From NCBI RefSeq assembly GCF_001618955.1, contig NZ_LVYV01000001.1, positions 565,501 through 629,500 of the forward strand: a stretch of 64,000 nt of DNA, read 5' to 3'. The notes under the pieces were generated by a model. The model was given only the letters and a program-made list of their open reading frames with translations. It ran no database searches and was not told the origin of the DNA. The position numbers and the translations under genes were made by a program. Each line of letters starts with the position of its first letter. Position 1 is the first letter of the stretch. Shown here piece by piece: positions 33,569 to 42,127 of this stretch. Source of the stretch: Tardiphaga robiniae (GTDB lineage Bacteria > Pseudomonadota > Alphaproteobacteria > Rhizobiales > Xanthobacteraceae).

Positions 33569-35440
33569 TCAGAGCCCGCGCAGGACCAACCGGTTAAGAC
33601 GGCTTGCAAAGGCCGCCGGATCTTCCGGCAATTCGCCGTCGAGAATCTGCGCCTGTTCGAGCAGCAGGAACGCAATGTCCGACGCCTCGCCGCCTGCCGC
33701 CTTGTCCGCGCCCGCGATTTTCGCCACCAGCGGATGGCGCAGATTGATCTCGAGGATCGGCTTGGTGATGCTGCCGCGGTTCTGCATCGCCAGCATGCGC
33801 TCAAGCTCGCGGTCGGGGCCGGCGCCGCCGGCCACGAGGCACGACGCCGAGGTGGTCAGGCGTGTCGAGACCTTCACGTCGGAGACACGCTCGCCGAGTG
33901 CTTCCTTGATCACGGCAATGGTCGCAGCTTCATCGGTTTCGGTCTTCGGCTCGTCCTTGGTCGCGTCTTCATCAATACGCGGGATCAGATCGAGATTGAC
34001 CTCGCCTTGGCTCAACGACTTCAGCGGCTTGCCGTCGAAATCCAGCGGCGCCGAGCTCCAGAACGCATCGACCGCGTCGGTCAGCAGCAGCACTTCGATG
34101 CCGCGCGACTTGGCGGCTTCCAGCTTCGGATTCGACTTCAGGCGATCGAGGCTGTCGCCAGCGAGATAATAGATCTCGGTCTGGTTCGGCTTCAGGTCCG
34201 CGACATAATCCTTCAGCGAACGCTTCTCGCCCGAAGTCGTGGTGAAACGCGACAGCGCCAGCAGCTTCTCGCGGCGCTCGAAATCCTCATAGATGCCTTC
34301 CTTGATCACCGGGCCGAAGGCGTCCCAGATCTTCGCGAAGGTCTCGGCATCCTTCTCGCTGAGGCTTTCCAGCTCGCCGATCACGCGCGTCGCCACGGCC
34401 TTCCTGATTTGCGCGAGCTGCGGATTGTTCTGCAACATTTCGCGCGAGAGATTCAGCGGCAGATCCTCGGCATCGATGACACCGCGGATGAAGCGCAGAT
34501 AGGATGGCAACAGATCCGCATCATCGGTGATGAAGACGCGGCGCACATAGAGCTTCACATGGCCCTTGCGATTCGGCTCGAACAGGTCGAACGGCTTCTG
34601 CGACGGCGCGAACAGCAGCACCGCATAGGAATAGCGGCCCTCGGCACGGTAATGCAGCGTCATCGCCGGCTCGTCATAGGCATGCGCGATGGACTTGTAG
34701 GCCGCGCTGTAATCTTCCGGCGTCAGTTCGGACTTGGAGCGCTGCCACAGCGCGCTGGCCGAATTGATCTGACGCGGCACGGCATCGCCGTCCTTGAGCA
34801 TGATCGGAAACTGGATGTTGTCCGAATAGGCTGACACGATGCGCTCGATCTCATAGGTATCGAGATATTTCTTCGCATCGTCCTTCAGATGCAGCACGAT
34901 GGAGGTGCCGGTCGGCACGCTCATGCCGTCACTGACCTGGCCGATCTCGAAACCGGCCCCGCCGGTCGAGGTCCATGTGAACGCATCGTGGGTGCCGGCG
35001 CGGTGGCTGGTGACCACGATCTTCTCGGCCACCATGAAGGCCGCATAGAAGCCGACGCCGAACTGGCCGATCAGGTTCGAGCCGTCCTTGGCTTCGGTCA
35101 GCCGCGACAAAAACGACTTGGTACCGGACTTCGCAATGGTGCCGAGATTGTCGATCAGCTCCTGGCGGTCCATGCCGATGCCGGTATCGATGATCGACAG
35201 CGTATTGGCCGCCTTGTCCGGAATGATGGTGATGTTGGGCGACTGGCCGTCGGGGATCAGCTGGGGATTGGCGATCGCCTCATAGCGTAGCTTGTCGCAG
35301 GCGTCGGACGCGTTGGAAATGAGCTCACGCAGAAAGATGTCGGTCTCGGAATAGACCGAGTGAACCATCAGGTTCAGCAATTCGGCGACTTCGGCCTGGA
35401 ACGGCTGGGAAACGGGTGCAGCGGTGTCAGTGGTCGTCAT
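33569..35440 (-). CDS. htpG: Molecular chaperone HtpG (Hsp90)
   Basis: A 623-residue bacterial Hsp90. The GHKL ATPase elements are intact: [19 protein letters not shown] near residue 38, DTGIGMD near 88, [13 protein letters not shown] near 125. Middle and C-terminal dimerisation domains follow at normal length. It is a cytosolic chaperone for late folding of client proteins. The ATG at 35440 gives [32 protein letters not shown] element about 30 bases upstream may be part of the promoter; I could not identify a heat-shock -35 with confidence. Confidence 0.96.
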   Translation of the reverse strand: MTTTDTAAPVSQPFQAEVAELLNLMVHSVYSETDIFLRELISNASDACDKLRYEAIANPQLIPDGQSPNITIIPDKAANTLSIIDTGIGMDRQELIDNLGTIAKSGTKSFLSRLTEAKDGSNLIGQFGVGFYAAFMVAEKIVVTSHRAGTHDAFTWTSTGGAGFEIGQVSDGMSVPTGTSIVLHLKDDAKKYLDTYEIERIVSAYSDNIQFPIMLKDGDAVPRQINSASALWQRSKSELTPEDYSAAYKSIAHAYDEPAMTLHYRAEGRYSYAVLLFAPSQKPFDLFEPNRKGHVKLYVRRVFITDDADLLPSYLRFIRGVIDAEDLPLNLSREMLQNNPQLAQIRKAVATRVIGELESLSEKDAETFAKIWDAFGPVIKEGIYEDFERREKLLALSRFTTTSGEKRSLKDYVADLKPNQTEIYYLAGDSLDRLKSNPKLEAAKSRGIEVLLLTDAVDAFWSSAPLDFDGKPLKSLSQGEVNLDLIPRIDEDATKDEPKTETDEAATIAVIKEALGERVSDVKVSTRLTTSASCLVAGGAGPDRELERMLAMQNRGSITKPILEINLRHPLVAKIAGADKAAGGEASDIAFLLLEQAQILDGELPEDPAAFASRLNRLVLRGL

Positions 35441-35562
35441 GAAAAGTGCCCGATACTGGTAAGGGAGAGATCACGCATATAGCGACGCGGATTTGCCGAG
35501 TCCATGGTGCGAACCGATGGATTCCGCGCGAAAAGGCCGATCGGGAACTAGAGCTGGCTATG

Positions 35563-35857
35563 CTAGCTTGAAGCTGCGACTTGCGATGCAAGAAGCCTGG
35601 TCGTCGCATCGAGGTCGACCAGAGGATAGACCTCGAACTGGGCCGGGATGATGTCGGCCCATTCGTTCAGGATGCGATGCAGCACGTCGTTACTCTCGAC
35701 CCTGAACACCACCACGACGCCGCGGCCGACACGGGATAAATATGCTGGCAGATCCCGACGCCTGATACCCCGCCATCCACGGCCAGAAGCTCTGACGCGC
35801 GGCCGCCATGTCGGACGGACGATCGGCGCGCGGATTCGAGATCACCAGAAACAGCAT
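35563..35857 (-). pseudogene. Frameshifted small gene (YciI / muconolactone-isomerase-like)
   Basis: An ATG at 35857, with AGGAGA upstream, opens MLFLVISNPRADRPSDMAAA and continues to about residue 35. From about 35750 the coherent sequence moves to another frame (RVGRGVVVVFRVESNDVLHR, then NEWADIIPAQFEVYPLVD) and ends at a TAG at 35563. The span is 295 bases, one more than a multiple of three, so a single inserted base near 35748-35757 explains it. Rejoined, the ~97-residue protein resembles small dimeric ferredoxin-like YciI or muconolactone-isomerase proteins. It may be a true pseudogene or a sequencing error. Confidence 0.6.
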
Positions 35858-35889
35858 CGCTGATCTCCTGTTGGCGCACTCAGAATGAG

Positions 35890-36096
35890 TCAGCCCTGCA
35901 GCGCGCCCGCATAGGCGCTTTCCAGCATGGCCAGGCATTCACGCGCACGCGCCTGCGCGATGTCGTTGGCGGTCTGGGAGATTTCGCGGAGATCGCGGAT
36001 CGCCAGATCGACGGCGCTCAGCAGATCGATTTCACACTCATCGACCTGGGGGGCCGACGCACGCATTGGGAAGGGAATAACTACACTCACTGGCAC
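35890..36096 (-). CDS. Small hypothetical protein
   Basis: A 68-residue protein from a GTG at 36096 (an internal ATG at 36066 is an alternative). The helical C-terminal part (EIDLLSAVDLAIRDLREISQ ... ARARECLAMLESAYAGAL) is amphipathic. It has no signal or membrane segment. It lies 32 bases upstream of the frameshifted gene on the same strand, so the two may have been an operon. Function not recognised. Confidence 0.45.
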   Translation of the reverse strand: MPVSVVIPFPMRASAPQVDECEIDLLSAVDLAIRDLREISQTANDIAQARARECLAMLESAYAGALQG

Positions 36097-36208
36097 GCCC
36101 GCTCTTCACGATTGCAACGTTCGAATCACTCGCGACTCATTTGGCCCGCGAATGGTTAAGCCAATCGGTAGGAAGCAACGGATCTGACGTAAAACTGTCG
36201 CGCCGCCG

Positions 36209-36616
36209 TCAATCCTGCCAGCGCACCGGCGGGATCAGACCGACGGACGGGTCATCGCCGGGGTCATCCGACGGCTGGATCGTGGGCCCTTCGTTCCGTT
36301 CGGGCGTCGCATCGATAATCATGGCTGGCGACGGAAGCCGTGGAACGGCCATGCTCTGCTGGCCGCGCCGATAGGACTCGAATTCGAGCTGTTTGGCGAA
36401 ATACCGGAACAGCTCGGCCGCGTATTTGCGCTGCTCGGGGCTGGACGCCGAGGCGATCAGGAAGATCAGTTCGTCGGACAGTTCCGACGTGGTCGCACCG
36501 GTCAGGTCTTCGAGAACGCTCATCACAATGGCTCGGCCTATGAAGCCTTGAGCCTGCACGAGTGTGGTTGATATCGCGTTGTTCGTCAGAGCAATCGGGG
36601 GCGCGTGCATAAGCAT
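36209..36616 (-). CDS. Hypothetical protein
   Basis: A soluble protein of about 135 residues from the ATG at 36616; ATG codons at 36610 and 36523 are alternatives and none has a strong ribosome site. The core SVLEDLTGATTSELSDELIFLIASASSPEQRKYAAELFRYFAKQLEFESYRRG is helical. The C-terminal 40 residues are rich in Pro and Asp and probably disordered. It is divergent from the chemoreceptor-like gene at 36831. Family not recognised. Confidence 0.5.
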   Translation of the reverse strand: MLMHAPPIALTNNAISTTLVQAQGFIGRAIVMSVLEDLTGATTSELSDELIFLIASASSPEQRKYAAELFRYFAKQLEFESYRRGQQSMAVPRLPSPAMIIDATPERNEGPTIQPSDDPGDDPSVGLIPPVRWQD

Positions 36617-36830
36617 CACTAATGACGCCCTAATTTGTGCCGTTAGGGGCACCGAACGTCCTACGGATGCGGCTGCGCATGACCAGACGCAATGAGATAG
36701 TGCCTGTTGCGCACTCCTGCCGCTTATTCGTGCAAGTCGGCGAACCCGGCACACGGAAAATTAAGCCACGATTAACCATGATCGGGCGATAAAGCGAAGG
36801 TAACTGATTGCTGTCAACGGGGATGCGACG

Positions 36831-37913
36831 ATGGTCTTGGCGATGAATCGCAGCAGCAATTCTGCGCTTGCCAATGCGACTGAAGAGGCTGACGACAGCT
36901 CCGATATCTCCGCCCTGATTGGGCGGTTGACCGCCGAGGTCAATGAGATCGCCTGCGAAAAGACCAGGTCGATCCAGCACATCACCAACCAGATGAAGAT
37001 GCTGGCGCTGAACGCGCTGATCGAAAGCTCGCGCGCCGGCGCGCAGGGCGCGGGCTTCGCCGTCGTCGCGCAGGAAGTGCGCAATGTCGGCCAGCAGGTC
37101 GAGACCATCGCGCGCGATCTGGAATCCCAGCTCACCGCCCGCACCGGCAGCCTGATGGCGTCGATCGAGAAGATGACCGAACGCTCGCGCGGCGAACGCA
37201 TGGTCGACCTGTCGCTGAACGCCATCGAACTGATCGACCGCAATCTCTATGAGCGCACGTGCGACGTCCGCTGGTGGGCGACCGACTCCGCCGTCGTCGA
37301 CTGCGCGGCCACACCGAGCGATGCCACCGTCGCTCATGTCTCCGAGCGACTTGCCGTGATCCTCGGCGCCTACACCGTCTATCTCGATCTCTGGCTGTGC
37401 GACATGCAAGGCAATGTCATCGCCAGCGGCCGTGGCGATCGTTTCAATGTCACGGGCCAGAATATCGCCGGCACCGCCTGGTTTCGCGATGCCCGTACGC
37501 TGCGCTCCGGCGACGACTACACCGCGGGCGACGTCGAGCGCCAGCCGCTCCTGAACAATGCGCAGGTCGCGACCTATTGCGCCAGCGTGCGCGAAGGCGG
37601 CAAGGCCAATGGCCGCGCCATCGGCGTGCTCGCGATTCATTTCGACTGGGAAGCCCAGGCTCGCGCCATCGTCGAAGGCGTTCGCGTCGATGACGACAAG
37701 ACGCGCGTGCTGCTGGTGGATTCGAACCTGCGCGTCATCGCCTCGTCCGACGGCCAGGGCCTGCTCACCGAACGCATCGCCCTCGCTCTGAACGGCCGCC
37801 GCAGTGGCTTCTATCACGACCGTTCGGGCGGCCTCGTCGCCTTCCATGCCACACCGGGCTATGAGACTTACAAAGGTCTCGGCTGGTACGGCGTGATCAT
37901 GCGCGGCGCCTAG
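36831..37913 (+). CDS. Soluble chemoreceptor-like protein: short MCP signalling tip followed by a Cache-like sensor domain
   Basis: A 360-residue protein with no membrane segment. Residues about 25-110 form a short coiled-coil hairpin whose tip (MLALNALIESSRAGAQGAGFAVVAQEVRN, 57-84) matches the CheA/CheW-contacting tip of methyl-accepting chemotaxis proteins. Residues about 130-350 read as a Cache-like ligand-binding domain (VYLDLWLCDMQGNVIASGRGDRF ... RVLLVDSNLRVIASSDG). The usual order is sensor, membrane, HAMP, signalling domain; here it is reversed and the methylation helices are much reduced. It may report on a cytoplasmic ligand or act independently of flagellar chemotaxis. No che genes lie nearby. 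Confidence 0.75.
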   Translation: MVLAMNRSSNSALANATEEADDSSDISALIGRLTAEVNEIACEKTRSIQHITNQMKMLALNALIESSRAGAQGAGFAVVAQEVRNVGQQVETIARDLESQLTARTGSLMASIEKMTERSRGERMVDLSLNAIELIDRNLYERTCDVRWWATDSAVVDCAATPSDATVAHVSERLAVILGAYTVYLDLWLCDMQGNVIASGRGDRFNVTGQNIAGTAWFRDARTLRSGDDYTAGDVERQPLLNNAQVATYCASVREGGKANGRAIGVLAIHFDWEAQARAIVEGVRVDDDKTRVLLVDSNLRVIASSDGQGLLTERIALALNGRRSGFYHDRSGGLVAFHATPGYETYKGLGWYGVIMRGA

Positions 37914-37980
37914 CCGCACGATCTAGTCAATGGCGACTTCGCTGCGATAATCTCCCCTACGCCACGAGCGGGAGACAGCG

Positions 37981-38346
37981 ATGACCGACGTCACTTTCGA
38001 ACCGGCAATTCCGGTTCTGCGCATCTATGACATTGCCAAAGCGAAGGAGTTCTACGTCGACTTCCTCGGCTTTGCGATCGACTGGGAACATCGTTACGGG
38101 CCGGACTTCCCGCTCTACATGCAGGTGTCGCGCGGTGGCGTGAAGCTGCATCTCAGCGAACACTACGGCGACGGCACGCCGGGCAGCGTGGTCTATATCC
38201 GCGGCAGCAATATCGCAGCCTTCGCGAAAGAATTGAACGACAAGCAGGCCCGCTTCGCGCGCCCGAGTCCGACCGATACGGCCCCGAAGATCACCGACCC
38301 GTTCGGCAATGTGCTGCGCTTCGACGACGCAACCAACACGCACTGA
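37981..38346 (+). CDS. VOC-superfamily (glyoxalase / bleomycin-resistance-like) protein
   Basis: A 121-residue single-module vicinal oxygen chelate protein: IPVLRIYDIAKAKEFYVDFLGFAIDWEH at the start, a central KLHLSEH that supplies a potential metal or ligand residue, and a C-terminal ITDPFGNVLRFDD. GGGAGA precedes the ATG. The closest functional group by pattern is the small bleomycin-binding/glyoxalase-like family, where proteins often sequester a compound. Function not defined. Confidence 0.85.
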   Translation: MTDVTFEPAIPVLRIYDIAKAKEFYVDFLGFAIDWEHRYGPDFPLYMQVSRGGVKLHLSEHYGDGTPGSVVYIRGSNIAAFAKELNDKQARFARPSPTDTAPKITDPFGNVLRFDDATNTH

Positions 38347-38381
38347 GCCAATCGCTTCAGCCATCGCTGCAACGAGAGAAC

Positions 38382-38903
38382 TCACCCGTTCAGCCAGTTC
38401 CTGATCTTTGCGAAGAACCCCGTGTCACGTCGCACGCTGACAGGCCCCACGGCAATTGGCCGCACCGGCTCACCATCAACGACCCGTTCCGTCCTCGCTG
38501 CCGCCAGCGCCATGGGCCCGACCTGCGCGAGAAACGCGTGTTCATGACTGCGCGTCAGCCGCGCCAGGGCGGCGTCAAATGGCAGCCACGCGACTTCGCT
38601 GATATCCTTCATCAGCTTGCGTGACGGCACGGGCGCAGCCTCCATATGCCAGAAATGCACGACCTTGGTCCGTTCGCCGAGCGGATAGGCCAGGGCGCCG
38701 AGATAGTCATGCACCGACGCAGCATGACCGGTCTCTTCCAGCACCTCGCGCTCTGCCGCGTCACGCGGCGTCTCGCCATTGTCGAGCTTGCCTTTCGGAA
38801 GCACCCAGTCACCGCGCTTGCGCAGGCACACCACGGCAAACAGCGGCGTCTCGCCCCGCTGCACGACAATGCCTCCCGCCGCCATGATGATATCGCGCGC
38901 CAT
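38382..38903 (-). CDS. Nudix hydrolase
   Basis: A 173-residue protein with an intact Nudix box beginning at GKLDNGE and running to REVLEETG (GX5EX7REUXEEXGU), about residues 38-60. Nudix enzymes hydrolyse nucleoside-diphosphate derivatives with Mg2+. The N-terminal part (AAGGIVVQRGETPLFAVVCLRKRGDWVLPKG) resembles diadenosine-polyphosphate hydrolases of the MutT/DIPP type. A C-terminal tail of about 40 residues is variable. It lies 15 bases downstream of the denD-like gene on the same strand. Confidence 0.88.
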   Translation of the reverse strand: MARDIIMAAGGIVVQRGETPLFAVVCLRKRGDWVLPKGKLDNGETPRDAAEREVLEETGHAASVHDYLGALAYPLGERTKVVHFWHMEAAPVPSRKLMKDISEVAWLPFDAALARLTRSHEHAFLAQVGPMALAAARTERVVDGEPVRPIAVGPVSVRRDTGFFAKIRNWLNG

Positions 38904-38918
38904 GATTGTCCTTAACCG

Positions 38919-39887
38919 CTAACGCACAAAGACGCCATCGAGGTCATCCTCGATATGAGCATGAATGATGGAATCGAAATCCGGTTCCGCCTGGAAGCCC
39001 AGCGCCAGCGCGCGCGTGGTCTCGAACATCGTGGGCCATCCCGCAACCATCGCCATCGTAGCGGGATCTGGCACATGCTTGATACGTGTCACAACACTGT
39101 CACCTCCCACGCGGCGGAGCGCCGCAATCATGTCGGCGACCGATGCGCGCACGCCGGGCATCATCACCGTGCGGCGTGCGCCGAGCTTGGCGCTGTCGAG
39201 CGTTGCACCATGAAGTAGGAATTCCGTCGTCGCGCGCGGACTGGCATGTGTCTGCCCGACGTCGTCGGTTACCGGCAGCACCGCCTCACGCCCGGCCAGC
39301 GGCTCACGGATGATATTGGAGAAGAAACCCGACGCTGCCGCATTGGGCTTGCCTGGCCGCACGCAGATATTCGGCAGGCGAATTCCGATCCCGTCGAAGA
39401 ACCCGCGCCGCGTATAATCGGCCAGCAGCAATTCGCAGATCGCCTTCTGCGTTCCGTAGCTCGACAGCGGCGTGTGAAAGAAATCGTCGGCGATCGGCCC
39501 GTTATAGGGCGCGCCGAAGGTCGCGATGGACGAGGTGTAGACGATGCGAGGGCGATAACCGTCACCCATCGCACGGATCGCCTCGAACAGATTGCGTGTG
39601 CCGTCGAGATTGACTGCGTAGCCTTTGTCGAAATTCTGCTCGGCTTCGCCGGAGACGACCGCAGCAAGATGGAAGATCAGGTCGGGCTTTGACGCCAGCA
39701 GGGCTGCGGGCGCATCCGGTTTTGCGAGATCGACCATGATGCTGCGCGCGCCGACCAGATCGCTGGGGACCGCATCGGCCATCACCAGATCGCCGATTTC
39801 CCCACCGCCGACATGACCGTCCCTCAACAGCCGCTCGCACAGCTTGCGGCCGATCATGCCGGCCGCGCCAATCACCAGAACCTTCAT
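38919..39887 (-). CDS. denD: NAD-dependent epimerase/dehydratase, D-erythronate dehydrogenase-like
   Basis: A 322-residue extended short-chain dehydrogenase: MKVLVIGAAGMIGRKL at the N-terminus binds NAD, and the catalytic pair is in SSYGTQKAICE (Tyr and Lys near 145-149), with an upstream Ser in YTSSIATFG. Length and blocks such as RLPNICVRPGKPNAAASGFFSNIIREPL match DenD, which oxidises D-erythronate to 2-oxo-tetronate. The ATG at 39887 is favoured; an earlier ATG runs through the neighbouring gene. The upstream gene encodes a beta-hydroxyacid dehydrogenase, consistent with four-carbon sugar-acid metabolism. The DenD assignment is by pattern. Confidence 0.75.
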   Translation of the reverse strand: MKVLVIGAAGMIGRKLCERLLRDGHVGGGEIGDLVMADAVPSDLVGARSIMVDLAKPDAPAALLASKPDLIFHLAAVVSGEAEQNFDKGYAVNLDGTRNLFEAIRAMGDGYRPRIVYTSSIATFGAPYNGPIADDFFHTPLSSYGTQKAICELLLADYTRRGFFDGIGIRLPNICVRPGKPNAAASGFFSNIIREPLAGREAVLPVTDDVGQTHASPRATTEFLLHGATLDSAKLGARRTVMMPGVRASVADMIAALRRVGGDSVVTRIKHVPDPATMAMVAGWPTMFETTRALALGFQAEPDFDSIIHAHIEDDLDGVFVR

Positions 39888-39897
39888 TCCTTGATCT

Positions 39898-40794
39898 TCA
39901 CTCTTTGGGTGCCGACAGCTTGTAGATCTCCAGCGCGTCGGCATCGGCGCCGCGCACCGCCTTGCCCATGCGGAAGATCTGCGCCGCGAGCGCCGCCATC
40001 GGCACCGGCGTCGATGTGTCCTGCGCCACGGCGACGACCGTATCGAGGTCCTTGAGCATCGTGTGGATGTGGCCGAGCGGCGGCGAATGAATGCCCTGGG
40101 CCATGCGCGGCACGAACAGTTGCAGCGGGATCGAATCTGCAAAGCCGCCCGCGAGCGCTTCCGGCAGACGCTTGGCGTCGATACCGGCATTCACGGCAAG
40201 CCGCGTCGCTTCGGCCAGCACCGCCATGGCGCAGCCGACGATCACCTGGTTGCAGAGTTTGGTCATCTGCCCGGCGCCGGTCGGCCCCATATGCGTGAAG
40301 TTGCGCGCCATCGCCAGAATATAGGGCCTGATACGCTCGACATCGGCGGCCTCGCCGCCCGCCATGATCGCGAGCGTGGCTTCCTCCGCGCCCTTGGTGC
40401 CGCCCGACACCGGCGCATCGATCCAGCCCATGCCGTTCGCCGCCTTCAGCCGCGCCGCGATGGACTTCGTCTTGTCCGGATGGATCGAGGAGAAATCGAC
40501 GACGAGCTTGCCGTTGCCATCGGCGCCGGACAGACCGTTGTCGCCGAACACCACTTCCTCCACCGCCGATGCATCGGTGAGGCACATGAAGATAATGCTG
40601 GCATGCGCCGCGACATCGCGCGGGCTGACGGCTGCTTTCGCACCGGCCTCTAGCAGCGCATTGGCCTTGCCGGGCGAGCGATTCCAGACGGCCACATCGT
40701 AACCGGCGCCGAGCAACCGCTTGGTCATCGGCAGTCCCATCAGGCCGAGGCCGAGGTAACCGAGCTTCTCTTTGCCGCCTGCTGAATCCACCAT
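39898..40794 (-). CDS. Beta-hydroxyacid dehydrogenase (3-hydroxyisobutyrate dehydrogenase family)
   Basis: A 298-residue NAD(P)-dependent dehydrogenase. The N-terminal GYLGLGLMGLPMTKRLL binds the dinucleotide; the substrate loop is DAPVSGGTKGAEEATLAIMAGG near 122-143; the catalytic Lys is in GQMTKLCNQ near 173. Members oxidise 3-hydroxyisobutyrate, tartronate semialdehyde, L-threonate and related acids. The gene ends ten bases before denD, so the two act together, possibly on tetronic acids. The specific substrate is inferred. Confidence 0.87.
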   Translation of the reverse strand: MVDSAGGKEKLGYLGLGLMGLPMTKRLLGAGYDVAVWNRSPGKANALLEAGAKAAVSPRDVAAHASIIFMCLTDASAVEEVVFGDNGLSGADGNGKLVVDFSSIHPDKTKSIAARLKAANGMGWIDAPVSGGTKGAEEATLAIMAGGEAADVERIRPYILAMARNFTHMGPTGAGQMTKLCNQVIVGCAMAVLAEATRLAVNAGIDAKRLPEALAGGFADSIPLQLFVPRMAQGIHSPPLGHIHTMLKDLDTVVAVAQDTSTPVPMAALAAQIFRMGKAVRGADADALEIYKLSAPKE

Positions 40795-40959
40795 TTTGAC
40801 TCCGTTGTCCTTCTACCGCGAGCCACGCTGCTCGCATCTGCGAGCTATCTACGCTGCGTCCGCAGCCGCAGCAACGATGATATCAACGCCTGCGCAACTG
40901 CCAATTGTTGCGCCACAGCACGAATGAATGTTGGGCACGGACCTCGCTTGCCAGAATAT

Positions 40960-40980
40960 TTGAAGCATGAAAGGCTTCAA
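40960..40980. promoter_or_regulatory. Inverted repeat upstream of the orphan binding-protein gene
   Basis: ttgaagc and gcttcaa separated by atgaaag, about 60 bases before the binding-protein ATG, followed by a T-rich stretch. It could be an operator or a short hairpin in the leader. Arms are only seven bases, so chance is possible. Confidence 0.35.
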
Positions 40981-41038
40981 GACAGTGGGGCTTTTCTTTT
41001 GGCCGGGTCTGGCCATCATCAAACGGGAGTGAGCGGGC

Positions 41039-42025
41039 ATGAAGCTGGGTTCTTCGAAGTGGCTGATGGCGGCGGCTCTCGCGGCGGGAGCGGTGTCGGG
41101 TGTTGCACAGGCGCAGACGATTCCGACCATCAAGGTCGGCTGGACCATTCCGGCCGAAGAATCCAAATACTGGATGATGAAACGCCCGACCGAATTCACC
41201 AATCTCGGCAAGACCTATAATATCGAATGGACCCAGTTTCAGGGCACCTCGCCGATGACGCAGGCGCTCGCCGCCGGCGCGCTGGATTGCGCCACCCAGG
41301 GCGTGCTGTCGCTCGCCAACGGCGTCAACGGCGGCAATCTCAAGGCCTATATCGTCGCGCAGCACGTGTCGGAAAAGCCCGGCAGCTTCTCGGTCTACTG
41401 GGCGGTGAAGGATGACTCGCCAATCAAGACCATCGCCGATCTCAAGGGCAAGAATGTCGGCATTTCCGTCATCGGCGGCGGTACCTACGGGCCGTTCAAG
41501 ATGCTGCTGAAAGGCGCCGGTGTCGATCCCGAGAAGGACGTCAAGCTGATCGAGATCGGCTTCGCAGCTTCCGAAGATGCGCTGCGCCAGGGTCGCGTCG
41601 ACGCGATCAACATGAACCAGCCATTTGCCGCGCGCATGGAAGCCAAGGGCGGCACGCGCAAGCTGTTCTCGCTGAATGAAGCGATGCCGAACATCGTGCA
41701 TATCCTTGAAGCCTGCCGCGCCGATTTCGTCGACAAGAACCCCGAACTCGCCAAGGCCTATGTCGCCGACATCACCCTTGGCATGAAGAAGGCGCTGGCC
41801 AACCGCGAGGAAACGCTGAAGGTCGTCAACGAAGTCATGAAGGCGCCGATCCCGGTGCTGGAGACCTATCTGCTGAAGGAGAACGACTTCGCCCGCGACC
41901 CGGGCGCAGCACCGAACTTCCCGGCCATGCAGAAGATGCTCGATATCTACACCGAGGCCGGCATGCTGCCGAAGATGGACGCGATGCAGTTCAAGCACCC
42001 GACCATCGTCGCGCCGATCCAGTAG
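41039..42025 (+). CDS. Orphan NMT1/THI5-like ABC substrate-binding protein
   Basis: A 328-residue periplasmic binding protein of the NitT/TauT (type II) class. The signal peptide MKLGSSKWLMAAALAAGA ... AQAQ is followed by IKVGWTIPAEESKYWMMK; GALDCATQGVLSLANG and DLKGKNVGISVIGGGTYGPFKMLLK are typical of the fold. A GGGAG ribosome site lies upstream. No permease or ATPase gene adjoins it. Downstream, after a hairpin, comes an IlvD-family dehydratase, so the ligand may be a hydroxy acid; this is a guess from context. Confidence 0.85.
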   Translation: MKLGSSKWLMAAALAAGAVSGVAQAQTIPTIKVGWTIPAEESKYWMMKRPTEFTNLGKTYNIEWTQFQGTSPMTQALAAGALDCATQGVLSLANGVNGGNLKAYIVAQHVSEKPGSFSVYWAVKDDSPIKTIADLKGKNVGISVIGGGTYGPFKMLLKGAGVDPEKDVKLIEIGFAASEDALRQGRVDAINMNQPFAARMEAKGGTRKLFSLNEAMPNIVHILEACRADFVDKNPELAKAYVADITLGMKKALANREETLKVVNEVMKAPIPVLETYLLKENDFARDPGAAPNFPAMQKMLDIYTEAGMLPKMDAMQFKHPTIVAPIQ

Positions 42026-42057
42026 AGCAAGACACGATATCTCATTGTATGATGTCC

Positions 42058-42085
42058 TGAGGCCACGCCCCGCGGCGTGGCCTCA
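42058..42085 (+). terminator. Strong hairpin between binding protein and dehydratase genes
   Basis: tgaggccacgcc (42058-42069) pairs perfectly with ggcgtggcctca (42074-42085) around ccgc, a 12-base stem. No T tract follows, so it may be an mRNA-stabilising or partial terminator element that lowers expression of the downstream gene. Confidence 0.6.
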
Positions 42086-42127
42086 CTGCATTGAACGACA
42101 AGACCAAGAAACCGAAAGATACGCCCC

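Noticed and set aside
35441-35562. Possible heat-shock (CIRCE or RpoH) element before htpG
   Set aside because: No CIRCE inverted repeat is present and only a TATATG element was seen; a -35 match was not convincing.
36100-36140. A tRNA-like 'gttcgaatc' word
   Set aside because: No acceptor, D or anticodon stems can be formed around it.
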